Assembly: GCA_051453625.1 (NCBI GenBank)
Contig: JBOZIK010000001.1
Location: 59,400,754-59,441,514 of the forward strand
Origin: Welwitschia mirabilis
Taxonomy: Eukaryota; Gnetophyta; Gnetopsida; Welwitschiales
Direction: 5' to 3'
Length of the DNA stretch: 40,761 nucleotides
Shown here: positions 1 to 9,515 of the stretch, in pieces
How positions within the stretch are numbered: the first letter of the stretch is position 1
How the letters are laid out: each line of letters starts with the position of its first letter
Program-made: the position numbers and the translations under genes
The notes under the pieces: generated by a model
Seen by the model: the letters and a program-made list of their open reading frames with translations, nothing else
Told to the model about the DNA's origin: nothing
Databases searched by the model: none

Positions 1-375
1 GCAATCAAAGCATTATCACATCACATCCAGTGCTTTTAAATATTGAGACTTAACTTGTAAAAGTTTACTTATAAGGGTTATAGGTAAACCTACAAATCTT
101 GTGAAGTAACAAAGATCTGAGATCAAGCTTCAAAGAAGTTGATCGTTGAGAGTGGAGTAAGAGAATTCCTGAACTACTATAAATCTTGAGTGCATTAGAA
201 TTGGTATTTTATGCTTTCTATCTTTTTGATTTTTTACTTTCTATTTTTTAATTTATGTATGCGCTTTCTTGTTTCTGTTATTTTCACAACTGAATTGTGC
301 TTAGATAGATTTAATTTTGATTTGAACTTAAGATTTTAAAAGAACCTATGTCCTCAAGGGTTCTTGATCCTATCA
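1..375 (+). repeat. 3' part (R-U5) of a copia-type LTR, family A
   Basis: No coding potential. The segment runs through an 'actataaatc' stretch (175-184) into T-rich sequence and ends at 'ttcttgatcctatca' (about 361-375). The same beginning and ending, more diverged, occur at 1985-2225 and 2390-2635, so this is the downstream part of a long LTR. The style (T-rich tail, then a pyrimidine patch followed by 'ggttcttgatcctatca') resembles SIRE/Maximus LTRs. The true 5' boundary is outside the window. The family assignment is inference from layout, not from a database match. Confidence 0.5.
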
Positions 376-1751
376 GAAAGATCTTTATCAAGAGAAGTAA
401 ATGACTGAATTTTGTTGTGGGTGACCAAACTGGGGTTGACCAAACCCAGATGGGGTTAATTAAACATGAAGCCATAAGAAATTGAGGCAATCAAAATTTT
501 CTTTCAAGTGATCCATGTAAATCATAGCACCAAATGGGATTGAGTGGACAGAATGAACTAAAATTTCTAGCCATTATGCACACATTTTGTATCTGTTAGA
601 TAGTTATTTTCTAGATGTTTATAGCCATTGGAAGTGCATTTCAAATGTACTAGACCCTAAAAGCCTTCCAATATAAATAGCCAAAAGATAGATAATCATA
701 GAATCCTTTGGAACCATTTTTCAATTATGTTAATCTTTTAGTTCTAAGGAACGAGCACTATAATTTTGTGATATTTACTATTGATTCTTGGAATTTGTAC
801 TTCTAACCAAGGAAGATGTATTATGTGTATCATCTCTAAATTCAAGATTAGATTTAGTGCTTTATCTATTGTACATCTATAGGAGAATAGCTCCATTAAA
901 TCTATTGTATCAAGAACNNNNNNNNNNNNNNNNNNNNNNNNNNNNNNNNNNNNNNNNNNNNNNNNNNNNNNNNNNNNNNNNNNNNNNNNNNNNNNNNNNN
1001 NNNNNNNNNNNNNNNNNTCCTAAGTGCATTAGAATTGGTATTTTATGTTTTCTGTCTGTTTGATTTTTTACTTTCTATTTTTCAATTTATGTATGCACTT
1101 TCTTGATTCTGTTATTTTTACAAGTGAATTATGCTTATATAGATTTAATTTTGATTTGGACTTAAGATTTTAAAAGAACCTATGCCCCCAAGGGTTCTTG
1201 ATCCTATCAGAAAGATCTTTAACAAGAGAAGTAAATGACCAAATTTCATTGTGGGTAACCAAACTAGGGTTGACCAAACCCATAAGGGGTTATTTGGACA
1301 TGAAGCCATAAGAAATTAAGGTAATAAAAATTTTCTTTCAAGTGATCTATGTAAATCATAGCACCAGATGGGATCGAGTGGACAGAATGAACTAAAATTT
1401 CTAGCCATTATGCACACATTTTGTATCTATTAGATAGTTATTTTCTAGATGTTTATAGCCATTGGAAGTGCATTTCAAATGTACTAGATCCTAAAAGCCT
1501 TTCAATAGAAATAGCCAAGAGTTAAATAACCATAGAATCCTTTGGAACCATTTTTTAATTATGTTAATCTTTTAGATCTAAGGAACGAGCACTATAATTT
1601 TGTGATATTTACTATTGAGTCTTGGCATTTGCACTTCTAACTAAGGAAGATGTATTATGTGTATTATCTCTACATTCAAGATTAGATTTAGTGCTTTATA
1701 TATTGTACATCTATAGGAGAAGAGCTCTATTAAATCTATTGTATCAAGAAC
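184..1751. repeat. 734-bp direct duplication on both sides of a 100-N gap
   Basis: Bases 184-917 and 1018-1751 match along their whole length at a constant offset of 834 and differ at roughly 5% of positions by eye. The 918-1017 block is exactly 100 N. Each copy holds the end of one family A LTR and the upstream part of another. Both copies end exactly at the gap edges, which is what an assembly produces when two alleles or paralogues are placed one after the other. A real tandem duplication cannot be excluded. Confidence 0.85.
672..679 (+). promoter_or_regulatory. TATA box of LTR family A
   Basis: TATAAATA lies in a context (ccaatataaatagcc) typical of plant copia LTR promoters. The duplicate copy has decayed to 'aatagaaatagcc' near 1504-1516, so only one copy keeps the box. 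Transcription activity is not implied. Confidence 0.45.
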
Positions 1752-1980
1752 GTGTGATATCTATGCATATTGGCATCATTGCATCACTATTCTACTTTAT
1801 AAAAGGTTGAGATTAAACCTTGAAATATCTATTCAAAGGTTAAGACTAAGCCTAGAANNNNNNNNNNNNNNNNNNNNNNNNNNNNNNNNNNNNNNNNNNN
1901 NNNNNNNNNNNNNNNNNNNNNNNNNNNNNNNNNNNNNNNNNNNNNNNNNNNNNNNNNNNNNNNNNNNNNNNNNNNNNNNN
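1752..1980 (+). repeat. LTR family A, middle part, followed by a 123-N gap
   Basis: Bases 1752-1857 resemble the start of the window ('ggttgagattaaacc' here, 'tattgagacttaac' at about 41) and so belong to the R/U5 part of the same LTR family. A short internal echo is visible, with 'aaaggttgagattaa' followed by 'aaaggttaagactaa'. Bases 1858-1980 are N. Sequence resumes directly in the LTR tail at 1981. Confidence 0.4.
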
Positions 1981-1984
1981 AGCA

Positions 1985-2763
1985 GGAGGTTTCGGAACCA
2001 CTATAAATCCTATGTACATATATTTAGTATTTTGTGCTTTTAGTTATTTGTTTCTTTAATCCTATTAGCTATTATTTTCATTCACATTTTATATTAGTAA
2101 ATTATTTTATACAAGTTTTTAATACATTTCTAATTTTTTTAAAATACTCTATTGTAATTTTTTAAGAATCTATCCCCTTCCCTCCAACCCCTATATCCTC
2201 CTCTAGGGTTCTTAATCCTATTACATGTTAACTATAAAAATATTTACAGCAGTTCAAAACACTATCTTCTAAAGGGTATTTCAAACTTAAGTAAAGTTAA
2301 ATAATAATTACATAGAGCATGTAAATTTAAAAAACAAACTAAAAAAAGTTTCTCTANNNNNNNNNNNNNNNNNNNNNNNNNNNNNNNNNGGAGGTTTCGG
2401 AACCACTATAAATCCTATGTGCATCTATTTGGTATTTTGTACTTTTAGTTATTTGTTTCTTTACTTCTATTAGCTATTATTTTCATTCACATTTTACATT
2501 AGTAAATTATTTTATAGAAGTTTTTAATACATTTCTAATTTTTTGAAAATACTCTATTGCAATTTTTTAAGAATCTATCCATCTTCCCTTCAACCCCTTT
2601 CTCCTCCTCTAAGGTTCTTAATCCTATCACATGTTAACTATAAAAATATTTACAACATTTCAAAACACTAGCTTCTAAAGGGTATTTCAAACTTAAGTAA
2701 AGTTAAAGAATAATTATGTAGAGCATGTAAATTTGAAAAAAAAAACTAGAAAAAGTTTCTCTA
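1985..2763 (+). repeat. Duplicated LTR tail plus GAG-pre-integrase start around a 33-N gap
   Basis: Bases 1985-2356 and 2390-2763 are copies of one another, offset 405-407, and the gap is 2357-2389. Each copy begins with 'ggaggtttcggaaccac', passes through a T-rich LTR tail ending at 'ggttcttaatcctat.aca' (2225 and 2635), and then enters coding-like sequence matching copia GAG-pre-integrase. The second copy continues into integrase and the first stops at the gap. As with the other gaps, the duplication is probably an alternative allele or paralogue. Confidence 0.8.
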
Positions 2764-3362
2764 AGATTTATTAAGTCTCATCTCAACATTTCTTAAACTT
2801 ACTTCATCTTAATCTTATATGTCCTACTCTTGTAGAGAGTCTTTGTGGTAAAAACAAATATATTAGTTATTAATGATGAATTTTTAACATTTACATGGGC
2901 ATTATTTTTAAGACATAAGAACAAAGCCTTTTATTTAGATTTTAAGTAGGAGATTATAAAATTAGATTAGTTAAAAAATAAAGGAAGTTAGAAGTAATTA
3001 TGAAGAATAATTTGAAAAATGAAAGGTTTAAGGCATAGTTTGATAATAAAGGTATTACCCATGAATCCTCAGCCCCTAGAACCTCATAAAAAAATGGTAC
3101 TATAGAAATTAAAAATAAGGTATCACAAGAAATAACTAGAATAATTCTATAAGAATAAGATAGATAAGATATTTTAGGATGAATCTCTTAACACAGCTTA
3201 TTATAAATCTAGCTGAGCCTTCCTTAGACCTAGCACTATCAGGACCCCTTATGAGACATGAAAATGCAAATGATTAAACATATCTCATTTCAAAATATTT
3301 GATAATAAATTTTATATTCTTAAGAATGATGAAACAACAAAAATGGTTAACTCAAAGTCATC
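2636..3362 (+). pseudogene. copia GAG-pre-integrase and integrase relic (SIRE/Maximus-like)
   Basis: This is the polyprotein part that inserts the cDNA into the genome. Pieces of frame read as a GAG-pre-integrase zinc region (LSHVNYKNI at about 2628-2655, CRACKFEKK near 2717) followed by integrase. The integrase start is seen near 2775, and the first catalytic motif reads VINDEF with its Asp kept. The second motif reads VRSNYEE (2987-3007), where the catalytic Asp has become Asn through GAT to AAT. A readable stretch from 3018 to about 3150 contains GITHESSAPRTS and NGTIEIKN with the catalytic Glu. The C-terminal part continues to 3362. Stops and shifts are frequent. Gag and protease are missing, because the LTR tail is joined straight to the GAG-pre-integrase. 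The lineage is from motif style; dead. Confidence 0.85.
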
Positions 3363-3806
3363 AAAAAGAATCTTTTTAGGTATTCCAAGACAAGTAAAGC
3401 CTACTGGATATTTAACTAAAAATCACGTAGATTCAAGAAATGTGTTTATATTAGAATAGATAAAGGTGATCAAAAGAGTGATAATGAAGATGAAGCAGTA
3501 AAGTTAATTTATGAAAGAATTCAATCAAATGTTCAAAGTCCTACTTCCTCGCCTTCCTCTTATCTTTCCTCTTATGAAGAAACCTCAATTCCTAAGGAGA
3601 TAATTATGCCTAAGGATCTATTTATAGAATTAGTAATTGATGTTACTTTTGATAAGGTAAAGACTAGGAGTTTAATTTATTCAAATGTTTAGTTTGTTTC
3701 TACCTTAGAACCTAAATCTTTTAAAGAAGTTAAATAAGATGAATGTTGGCTTAATGCTATGAAAGAAAAACTTAACCAATTCAAGAAAAGTAATGTATAG
3801 AACCTT
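3363..3806 (+). pseudogene. copia integrase C-terminus to RT N-terminus, left part of the filled site
   Basis: Translated pieces read SKRIFLGIPRQVK (the end of integrase, usually FLGYS), then an acidic/serine linker, then STLEPKSFKEV and DECWLNAMKEKLNQF, the typical opening of copia RT. Stops include TAG at 3798-3800, where the paired copy at 4430-4432 has TGG (Trp), a G-to-A change. At 3802-3806 the frame is broken by an inserted element, and the same RT resumes at 5059. About 6-7% of bases differ from 3995-4438. This is the interrupted copy of the same locus or of a close relative. Confidence 0.85.
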
Positions 3807-3894
3807 TGTTACGACATCAACTTAAGTGTATTTGATAGGGTATTTTAAGTTGTTTTGCAGATAAACTAATAGATAAATGCCTAGTTCCTATGAC
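3807..3894 (+). mobile_element. 5' end of an LTR retrotransposon inserted in copia RT
   Basis: The sequence leaves copia homology abruptly after ACCTT (3802-3806) and starts TGTTACGACA. The other end of the insert, at 5058, finishes CGCAACA and is followed by ACCTT again (5059-5063). TG...CA ends, a 7-bp near-inverted repeat (TGTTACG against CGCAACA) and a 5-bp target duplication are the hallmarks of an LTR element. The TGTTACGAC start is common in Ty3/gypsy LTRs. Only 88 bp are present before the gap at 3895-3994. Confidence 0.75.
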
Positions 3895-3994
3895 NNNNNN
3901 NNNNNNNNNNNNNNNNNNNNNNNNNNNNNNNNNNNNNNNNNNNNNNNNNNNNNNNNNNNNNNNNNNNNNNNNNNNNNNNNNNNNNNNNNNNNNN
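3895..3994. other. 100-N gap
   Basis: Run of N. On its left is the start of the inserted LTR element. On its right (3995) begins a second copy of the copia segment that started at 3363. Confidence 1.
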
Positions 3995-4860
3995 AAAAAG
4001 AATCTTTTTAGGTATTCCAAGACAAATAAAGCCTACTGAGTATTTAACTAAAACTCATGTAGATTCAAGAAATGTGTTTATATTAGAATAAATAAGGGTG
4101 ATCATAAGACTGATAATGAAGATGAAGCAGTAAAGTTAATTTATGAAATAATTCAATCAAATGTTCAAAGCCCTGCTTCCTCACCTTCCTCTTATCTTTC
4201 CTCTTATGAAGAAACCTCAATACCTAAGGAGATAATTATGCCTAAGGATCTATCCATAGAATTAGTAATTGATGTTACTTTTGATAAGGTAAAGACTAGG
4301 ATTTTAATTTATGCAAATGTTTATTTTATTTCTACCTTAGAACCTAAATCTTTTAAAGAAGTTGAACAAGATGAATGTTGGCTTAATGCTATGAAAGAAA
4401 AACTTAACCAATTCAATAAAAGTAATGTATGGAACCTTGTTCTTAGACCAAGTGATCACAATGTTATTGGTATCAAATGGATCTTTAAAAACCAACTAAA
4501 TAAAAACTCTTTAGTGGTAAGGAATAGAGTAACATTGGTGGTCCAAGGTTATAATCAAACACAAAATATTTATTTTTAGAAATTTTGCACTAGTTTCTAT
4601 ATTAAAGTTCATTCACATTTTTCTTGCACTACTATTTTTTCAACTTTGAAATTTATTAACTAGATGGCGAAAGTGCTTTTTTTAATGGAATGTTAATTAA
4701 CCTTGTATTTGTAAAACAACCCCTTAGTTTTTAAGAACTAAGGTATCCCTATAATGTCTATAGGTTGAAAAAGGTCTTATATGTACTTAAATAGGAAACA
4801 AGAGAATGGTATAAAAAACTAATCTCTTTTATCTTAGATCATTATTTTATTATAGGTAAT
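3995..4860 (+). pseudogene. copia RT relic without the insertion (empty-site copy)
   Basis: This copy covers 3363-3806 and continues uninterrupted through the insertion point (ACCTT once, 4434-4438) into RT. The longest open stretch (4238-4579) reads STLEPKSFKEVEQ, then NVWNLVLRPSDHNVIG and KWIFKNQLNKNSLVVRN, which are conserved copia RT blocks. Downstream is the block with FFNGMLINLVFVKQP and VYRLKKVLYVLK. It ends at the 100-N gap 4861-4960. Bases 4434-4860 are repeated at 5059-5487. Stops follow NQTQNIYF and occur later. It is best explained as the allele or homoeologue lacking the inserted element, placed by the assembler between the two halves of the filled allele. Confidence 0.85.
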
Positions 4861-4960
4861 NNNNNNNNNNNNNNNNNNNNNNNNNNNNNNNNNNNNNNNN
4901 NNNNNNNNNNNNNNNNNNNNNNNNNNNNNNNNNNNNNNNNNNNNNNNNNNNNNNNNNNNN
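4861..4960. other. 100-N gap
   Basis: Run of N separating the empty-site copy from the 3' end of the inserted LTR element. Confidence 1.
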
Positions 4961-5058
4961 CACTCCGTCTATACTAGTGTGTTGTATTTTGCATCTTATT
5001 TATAATTAACAGGATTGAAATTGAAATGTGAACTATTTCACAAATACACACCGCAACA
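4961..5058 (+). mobile_element. 3' end of the LTR retrotransposon inserted in copia RT
   Basis: These 98 bp have no copia homology and end in CGCAACA (5052-5058). They are followed by ACCTT (5059-5063), which repeats the five bases before the other end (3802-3806). Copia RT resumes immediately. A solo LTR or a full element would look the same from its ends, and the body is not assembled here. Confidence 0.75.
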
Positions 5059-5726
5059 ACCTTGTTCTTAGACCAAGTGATCACAATGTTATTAGTAGCA
5101 AATGGATCTTTAAAAACCAATTAAATAAAAACTCTTTAGTGATAAGGAATAGAGTGATATTGGTGGTCCAAAGTTACACTCAAACACAAAATATTTATTT
5201 TTATAAATTTTGTACTAGTTTCTATATTAAAGTTCATTCACATTTTTCTTGCACTACCTTGTTTTTGCAACTTTAAAATTTATTAAATAGATGGTGAAAG
5301 TTCTTTTTTTAATGGAATGTTAATTAACCTTGTATTTGTAAAACAACCCCTTAGTTTTTAAGAACTAAGTTATCGCTATAATGTTTATAGGTTGAAAAAG
5401 GTCTTATATGTACTTAAATAGGAACCAAGAGCATGGTATAAAAAACTAATCTCTTTTCTCTTAGATCATGATTTTATTATAGGTAATAGATAATACTATT
5501 TATTAAAATATTAATTTTAATTTTTTACTTGTAATAATTTATGTTGATAATATTATATTTGGAGTAAATATAGACTCTATGTATCATGAATTTATCAAAC
5601 TTATAACTAGTCATTTTAAAATAAGCCATCTCAGTGAGCTATAAGTGTTCCTTAAATTATAGGTTAAATAAAGATCAAATGATGCATTTTTATCTCAACA
5701 AAAATTTATAGGTTAAAAAATTTAGA
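5059..5726 (+). pseudogene. copia RT relic, right part of the filled site
   Basis: Homologous to 4434-4860, then continuing past it. Readable blocks are NLVLRPSDHNVIS and KWIFKNQLNKNSLVIRN (5064-5150), then FFNGMLINLVFVKQP, then the RT active-site motif YVDN followed by IIFGVNIDSMYHEF (5540-5590). The usual motif is YVDD; here the second Asp codon is AAT, so the polymerase site is destroyed. Several stops and frame changes follow (5600-5726). Confidence 0.85.
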
Positions 5727-6480
5727 TTGGATCATTACAAACTAGCATTTACACCAGTGAGAACCAATGATAAAATAGATGCTAATGAGAATGACAAGGA
5801 AATGAATATCAAATTATATAGAAGAATGGTTAGAAGTCTACTTTATCTAGTAGCAAGTAGGCCTTATATCACATTTTTAATAGGATTTGAATTATGTACT
5901 AAGTATCAATCCAAATCCAAAGAATCTCATCTTAAGTCTATTAAAGATGTTCTTAGGTATGCAAAAAATACCTGAACTATGATATTTAGTTTTTTAGAGA
6001 TATTATGTTAGCATTATCTACTTTTATGATGCATATTAGGCTGGTTCTAGGCATGATATAAATAAAACTAGTGGTTATTGCTACTTTTTAGAATCATGTT
6101 TAGTTAGTTAGATGTCTAATAAGTAAATATCCATAGCTTTATCTACTACTTAAGCTAAGTATGTGGATGCTAATAGTTGTGTAGCTCAAGTATTATGGAT
6201 TCATCATGATTTACAAGATCTTGATATTTATGAATCTAATACACCTAGTATTTGTGATAATTCTAGTTCCATATACATATCCAAGAATCCTTTGCTTTGT
6301 TTAAGATCTAAACATATTGAAATTTATCACTATTTCATTAGAGATCGTGTTAATTCCAAATATATTAGATTTGAATACATGTCTATGAACTATTAATTAG
6401 CTAATATTCTAACCAAACCCATTTTATAAGACCATTTTACATCTCTTTACAAGTATTTGAATCTTGATCCTTGTCCTTAA
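5727..6480 (+). pseudogene. copia RT C-terminus and RNase H relic
   Basis: An open stretch at 5727-5975 reads YRRMVRSLLYLVASRPYITF and SKESHLKSIKDVLRYAKNT, the conserved end of copia RT. RNase H follows from about 6020: YDAY-stop-AGSRHDINKTSG, ESCLVS-stop-MSNK, ALSTT-stop-AKYVDANSCVAQVLWIHH. Next come CDNSSSIYISKNP, then RSKHIEIYHYFIRDRV and LANILTKP (6397-6420). Each stop sits where the family has Trp or Gln, so C-to-T or G-to-A changes explain them. The region ends near TAA at 6478-6480. Order integrase, RT, RNase H is diagnostic of Ty1/copia. Confidence 0.9.
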
Positions 6481-7505
6481 ACATTTCTTTCTTCTTATCT
6501 TCTCAGTTATACTCTAACTTTCTTAACCCTTTGTAATCATGTCTTTCTAAATTTTTTCATAATCTAAATTTTCTTCTCTTATAAGTTTTATTATTTTCCT
6601 TTAGGATTAACCTCTTATTTTAAATGATCAACTGCCATAAGTAATCAACAAGGCTGACCACATTATCTTTAGTTTTTCATAGGTCCTATAAATTAGACAA
6701 AATTGTGTGAGGCATTAACTATTACCTAAGCTAGTTGATTACTATTCTTAAAAGGTCAATTACACTTGATTTAATGTTTGTAAATACCCTCAAAATAGGC
6801 AACCTCCTAATCCTAGGGGCTTATTGACCACTATGTAAACGATGCATGCACTTCTATAAATTATTAGTGTGGATCATCATTTGTCACCTCATTCTCTCTA
6901 GGTTTCATCACTCCCTTGGAACTCTTTGACCTTTAAGAATCTTCCCTCNNNNNNNNNNNNNNNNNNNNNNNNNNNNNNNNNNNNNNNNNNNNNNNNNNNN
7001 NNNNNNNNNNNNNNNNNNNNNNNNNNNNNNNNNNNNNNNAATTTAACATTCATTCAATTTCTTTTACCTTAGCTTATATATTTTTCTTTGTTTTGTCTTA
7101 AATTTCATACTTTATTATCATTTTCAACTTTAATTTTTCTAGATATGACTAATTTTTGCATTAATTCATGGATTTTTCACTATTTTATAAAATTTTCTCA
7201 TTATCTAATTGATTATTAGATATCTACATACTTTATTTAGAAATTACTGGCTATTTAATTAATTCAAATTTTCTATTCCTTTTGTGTGATCCATTTCCTA
7301 TGATCATTTATCTATGTACAATTTGTTTTTACTTCATTCACTTAAAATTACCATCCTAATGAATTTTTATCATCTTATATTATGTTAATTTATGTTAATA
7401 ATTGATATACATTTCCTTTTATAATTATATATCTATTAAACTTATTATTTTCATTGAGCATTCATGCACTATTTGTTTGGGTTCTAATAGTTTATTGAGT
7501 GCAGA
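6481..7505 (+). other. Non-coding spacer between pol and the third ORF, with a 91-N gap
   Basis: T-rich and without recognisable protein matches. It occupies the place of the long pol-to-ORF3 spacer of SIRE/Maximus elements. The gap is 6949-7039, and unlike most gaps here its flanks do not repeat each other. Confidence 0.4.
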
Positions 7506-8765
7506 TGGCTCCGAGGCTCTCTTATGCTACTAAGATCAAGGAGGTTTAGGCTTTAAACTCTAAACAAGTTGATTTGTCTATTCAAATGGATAGATAGATT
7601 AGGCTATAATTTAAAACATATTTTAAATTAAAGACTATACTTAGAGAAAGATAAATTCAAGTATTTACCTTTATATTTTTCTACCTCCCTATTGAGCAAA
7701 TATTTTATTATTAGGAAAGAAAGTTATTACTTACTCCCTATCTAGAGGTAATCATAGAGTTTATTGGCCTTTCTTATGTCAATGTTAAGATCATCTCCAT
7801 TAGATAATCAATTATTTAGATCATGATCTATGGGGTGGACTTAGGGTAACTCTAGATATCATTACATATGTACTCAACATTACTAGAAGGGGTTTTTGAT
7901 TTACCACTTACCAATTTCAACTACATAGCAGTTTTAGCATGCATTAAACCTTTCTATGGCTAAATTTAATTAGGAATTCTCTACTAAATTCAAATCTAAA
8001 TACTTCATGATCCTTTATCATCATCTTCTTCTAATTTTTGAATAGATTCATCTACCACTTGATGAATACAAGAATTATGTCAATCTTTATAGACTGTAGT
8101 TTCTTGGCTTTATTTATAGTAGAATATAGATGCACTAGTGATCATTTTTAGATTTCTAGTATGTACTTCATAGTATGAGAATAAGACCCTTAAATATGAT
8201 TAATTGATTATGGGATCATCCCATCCTTTTCACATTCCATTACTATAATACAATGTTACTATTCTTGAACCATCATAGCCTCTTAATTATTCCTTGTTAA
8301 CATGGATGCACATCTTTGAGGCTAGTCCTATTTCAAAATCTCCTCATGGAAAAGATACAAAGTCTTCACATGCTCCTTTATCATGATCTCTTTTCTATGA
8401 TACTTACTCCAGAGGACTTACAAATCCTATGATAGATCTATTTACTTTTATTCATGCCTAGTTATATAAGTAGTAGGAGTTTTACTAGTGGATGATATAC
8501 TTCCTTGAGAAGTTGATGAGGTTAGCTCATGTACTAGAAACATCTTAACCTACTTGTCATTCATCCCTCTACTCACAAATACCATCTTCTACTCTACCAC
8601 CAAACTATTTATACTTAGAGAATAAAGAGGAGGAGGAGTTAGAGAAGTAGGTAAAGAAGACCATAGAGAAGAAGGTAAAGGAGGAACCTAAGGTAAAGAA
8701 TACAAATAAGGAATCAATAGAGAAGTCTGAGGATGATGATGAGGAGGAACCTAAGGAAGTAAAGT
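7506..8765 (+). pseudogene. Decayed third ORF (env-like position) of a SIRE/Maximus-like element
   Basis: An ATG at 7506 opens MAPRLSYATKIKE and is broken by a stop after 14 codons. Broken frames continue for about 1.2 kb. Readable pieces include GGLRVTLDIITYVLNITRRG (about 7831-7893) and, near the end, a strongly acidic and lysine-rich tail (8617-8765, with EEEELE and EDDDEEEPKEVK). Plant SIRE/Maximus elements carry an extra ORF between pol and the 3' LTR, often called env-like, of which a charged C-terminal tail is common. Position, size and composition support this, but no diagnostic motif is visible and the function of such ORFs is not settled. Confidence 0.5.
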
Positions 8766-9515
8766 AAACCTCCCAGTTAAACTAAGGCCTCATTAGGACC
8801 ACCTTGTTCAAAACCTCTTCATTATGAGGGAGGCTTCAAGTAACTTTTTAGTACATGTATCACAAGTTCTGATTCAGTCATTTATCTACTTTCTAGGAGT
8901 TTAGTTCATTAGTGCCTACTTCGTCATAAGCCATTATGTCAACTTAACCATCTCTTATAGGCTTATTATATTATGCTATCAATCGTAGTCATTCTCACTA
9001 TATCTCCATCATAAGTGATTTTAATTAGTTGTATTTTATGCACTCTTTCTTACTCTTGTATTACTTTTTATCTTTTCCTTTACTATGCTAATGTTTACAC
9101 CTTCCTCATCATTAATAATAAAGAGGAAGAGTTAATAGATATTTACATTAGAAAAGTAATACTTGTCTACTTCTTAATATGTTAAAACTTTTTTCTTTTA
9201 TTTATTTATTTTTTTTACATGCTCATATATATAATATGGGCTATTTTATTCTATATAACGCCATGTACATTACTTTTAAGAAACTAGAATTTGATGTAAT
9301 TGTAGAATATGATTACTGATAATATTATCACTCCAACAAGGTAATACTTCACTTCCCTTGTATTTCATTTATGCCTTGCATCTTTTAAATTCTAATTATT
9401 AAAAACTTATTCCATTAGGTATTAGAAATATAGTAAAGAGGAGCACCCACTTAGGAGAAGCATCAATCTAGGAAGAATTGATAATTTTTTATTTGATTGA
9501 TATTAATGATACATT
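8766..9515 (+). other. 3' untranslated region of the SIRE-like element, with polypurine patches
   Basis: No coding signal. Purine patches 'ataaagaggaagag' (about 9117-9130), 'agtaaagaggagcaccc' (about 9432-9448) and 'cattaggagattgttcc' (about 9512-9528) are decayed versions of the repeated aGGGGGAG-like tracts that precede the 3' LTR in this lineage. The last of them is the most likely priming tract for plus-strand DNA because the LTR follows directly. Confidence 0.5.

Noticed and set aside
788-2043. Open frames at 788-1063, 1622-1810 and 1807-2043
   Set aside because: Two run through N blocks and all lie in LTR sequence; no protein motif.
3801-5067. A Mutator-like DNA transposon with a 9-10-bp target duplication (aacctttgtt/aaccttgtt)
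   Set aside because: The apparent longer duplication arises because the element's first bases TGTT resemble the target's next bases GTT. Taking TG...CA ends gives a perfect 5-bp duplication and near-inverted ends (TGTTACG/CGCAACA), which fits an LTR element better. No long terminal inverted repeats are seen.
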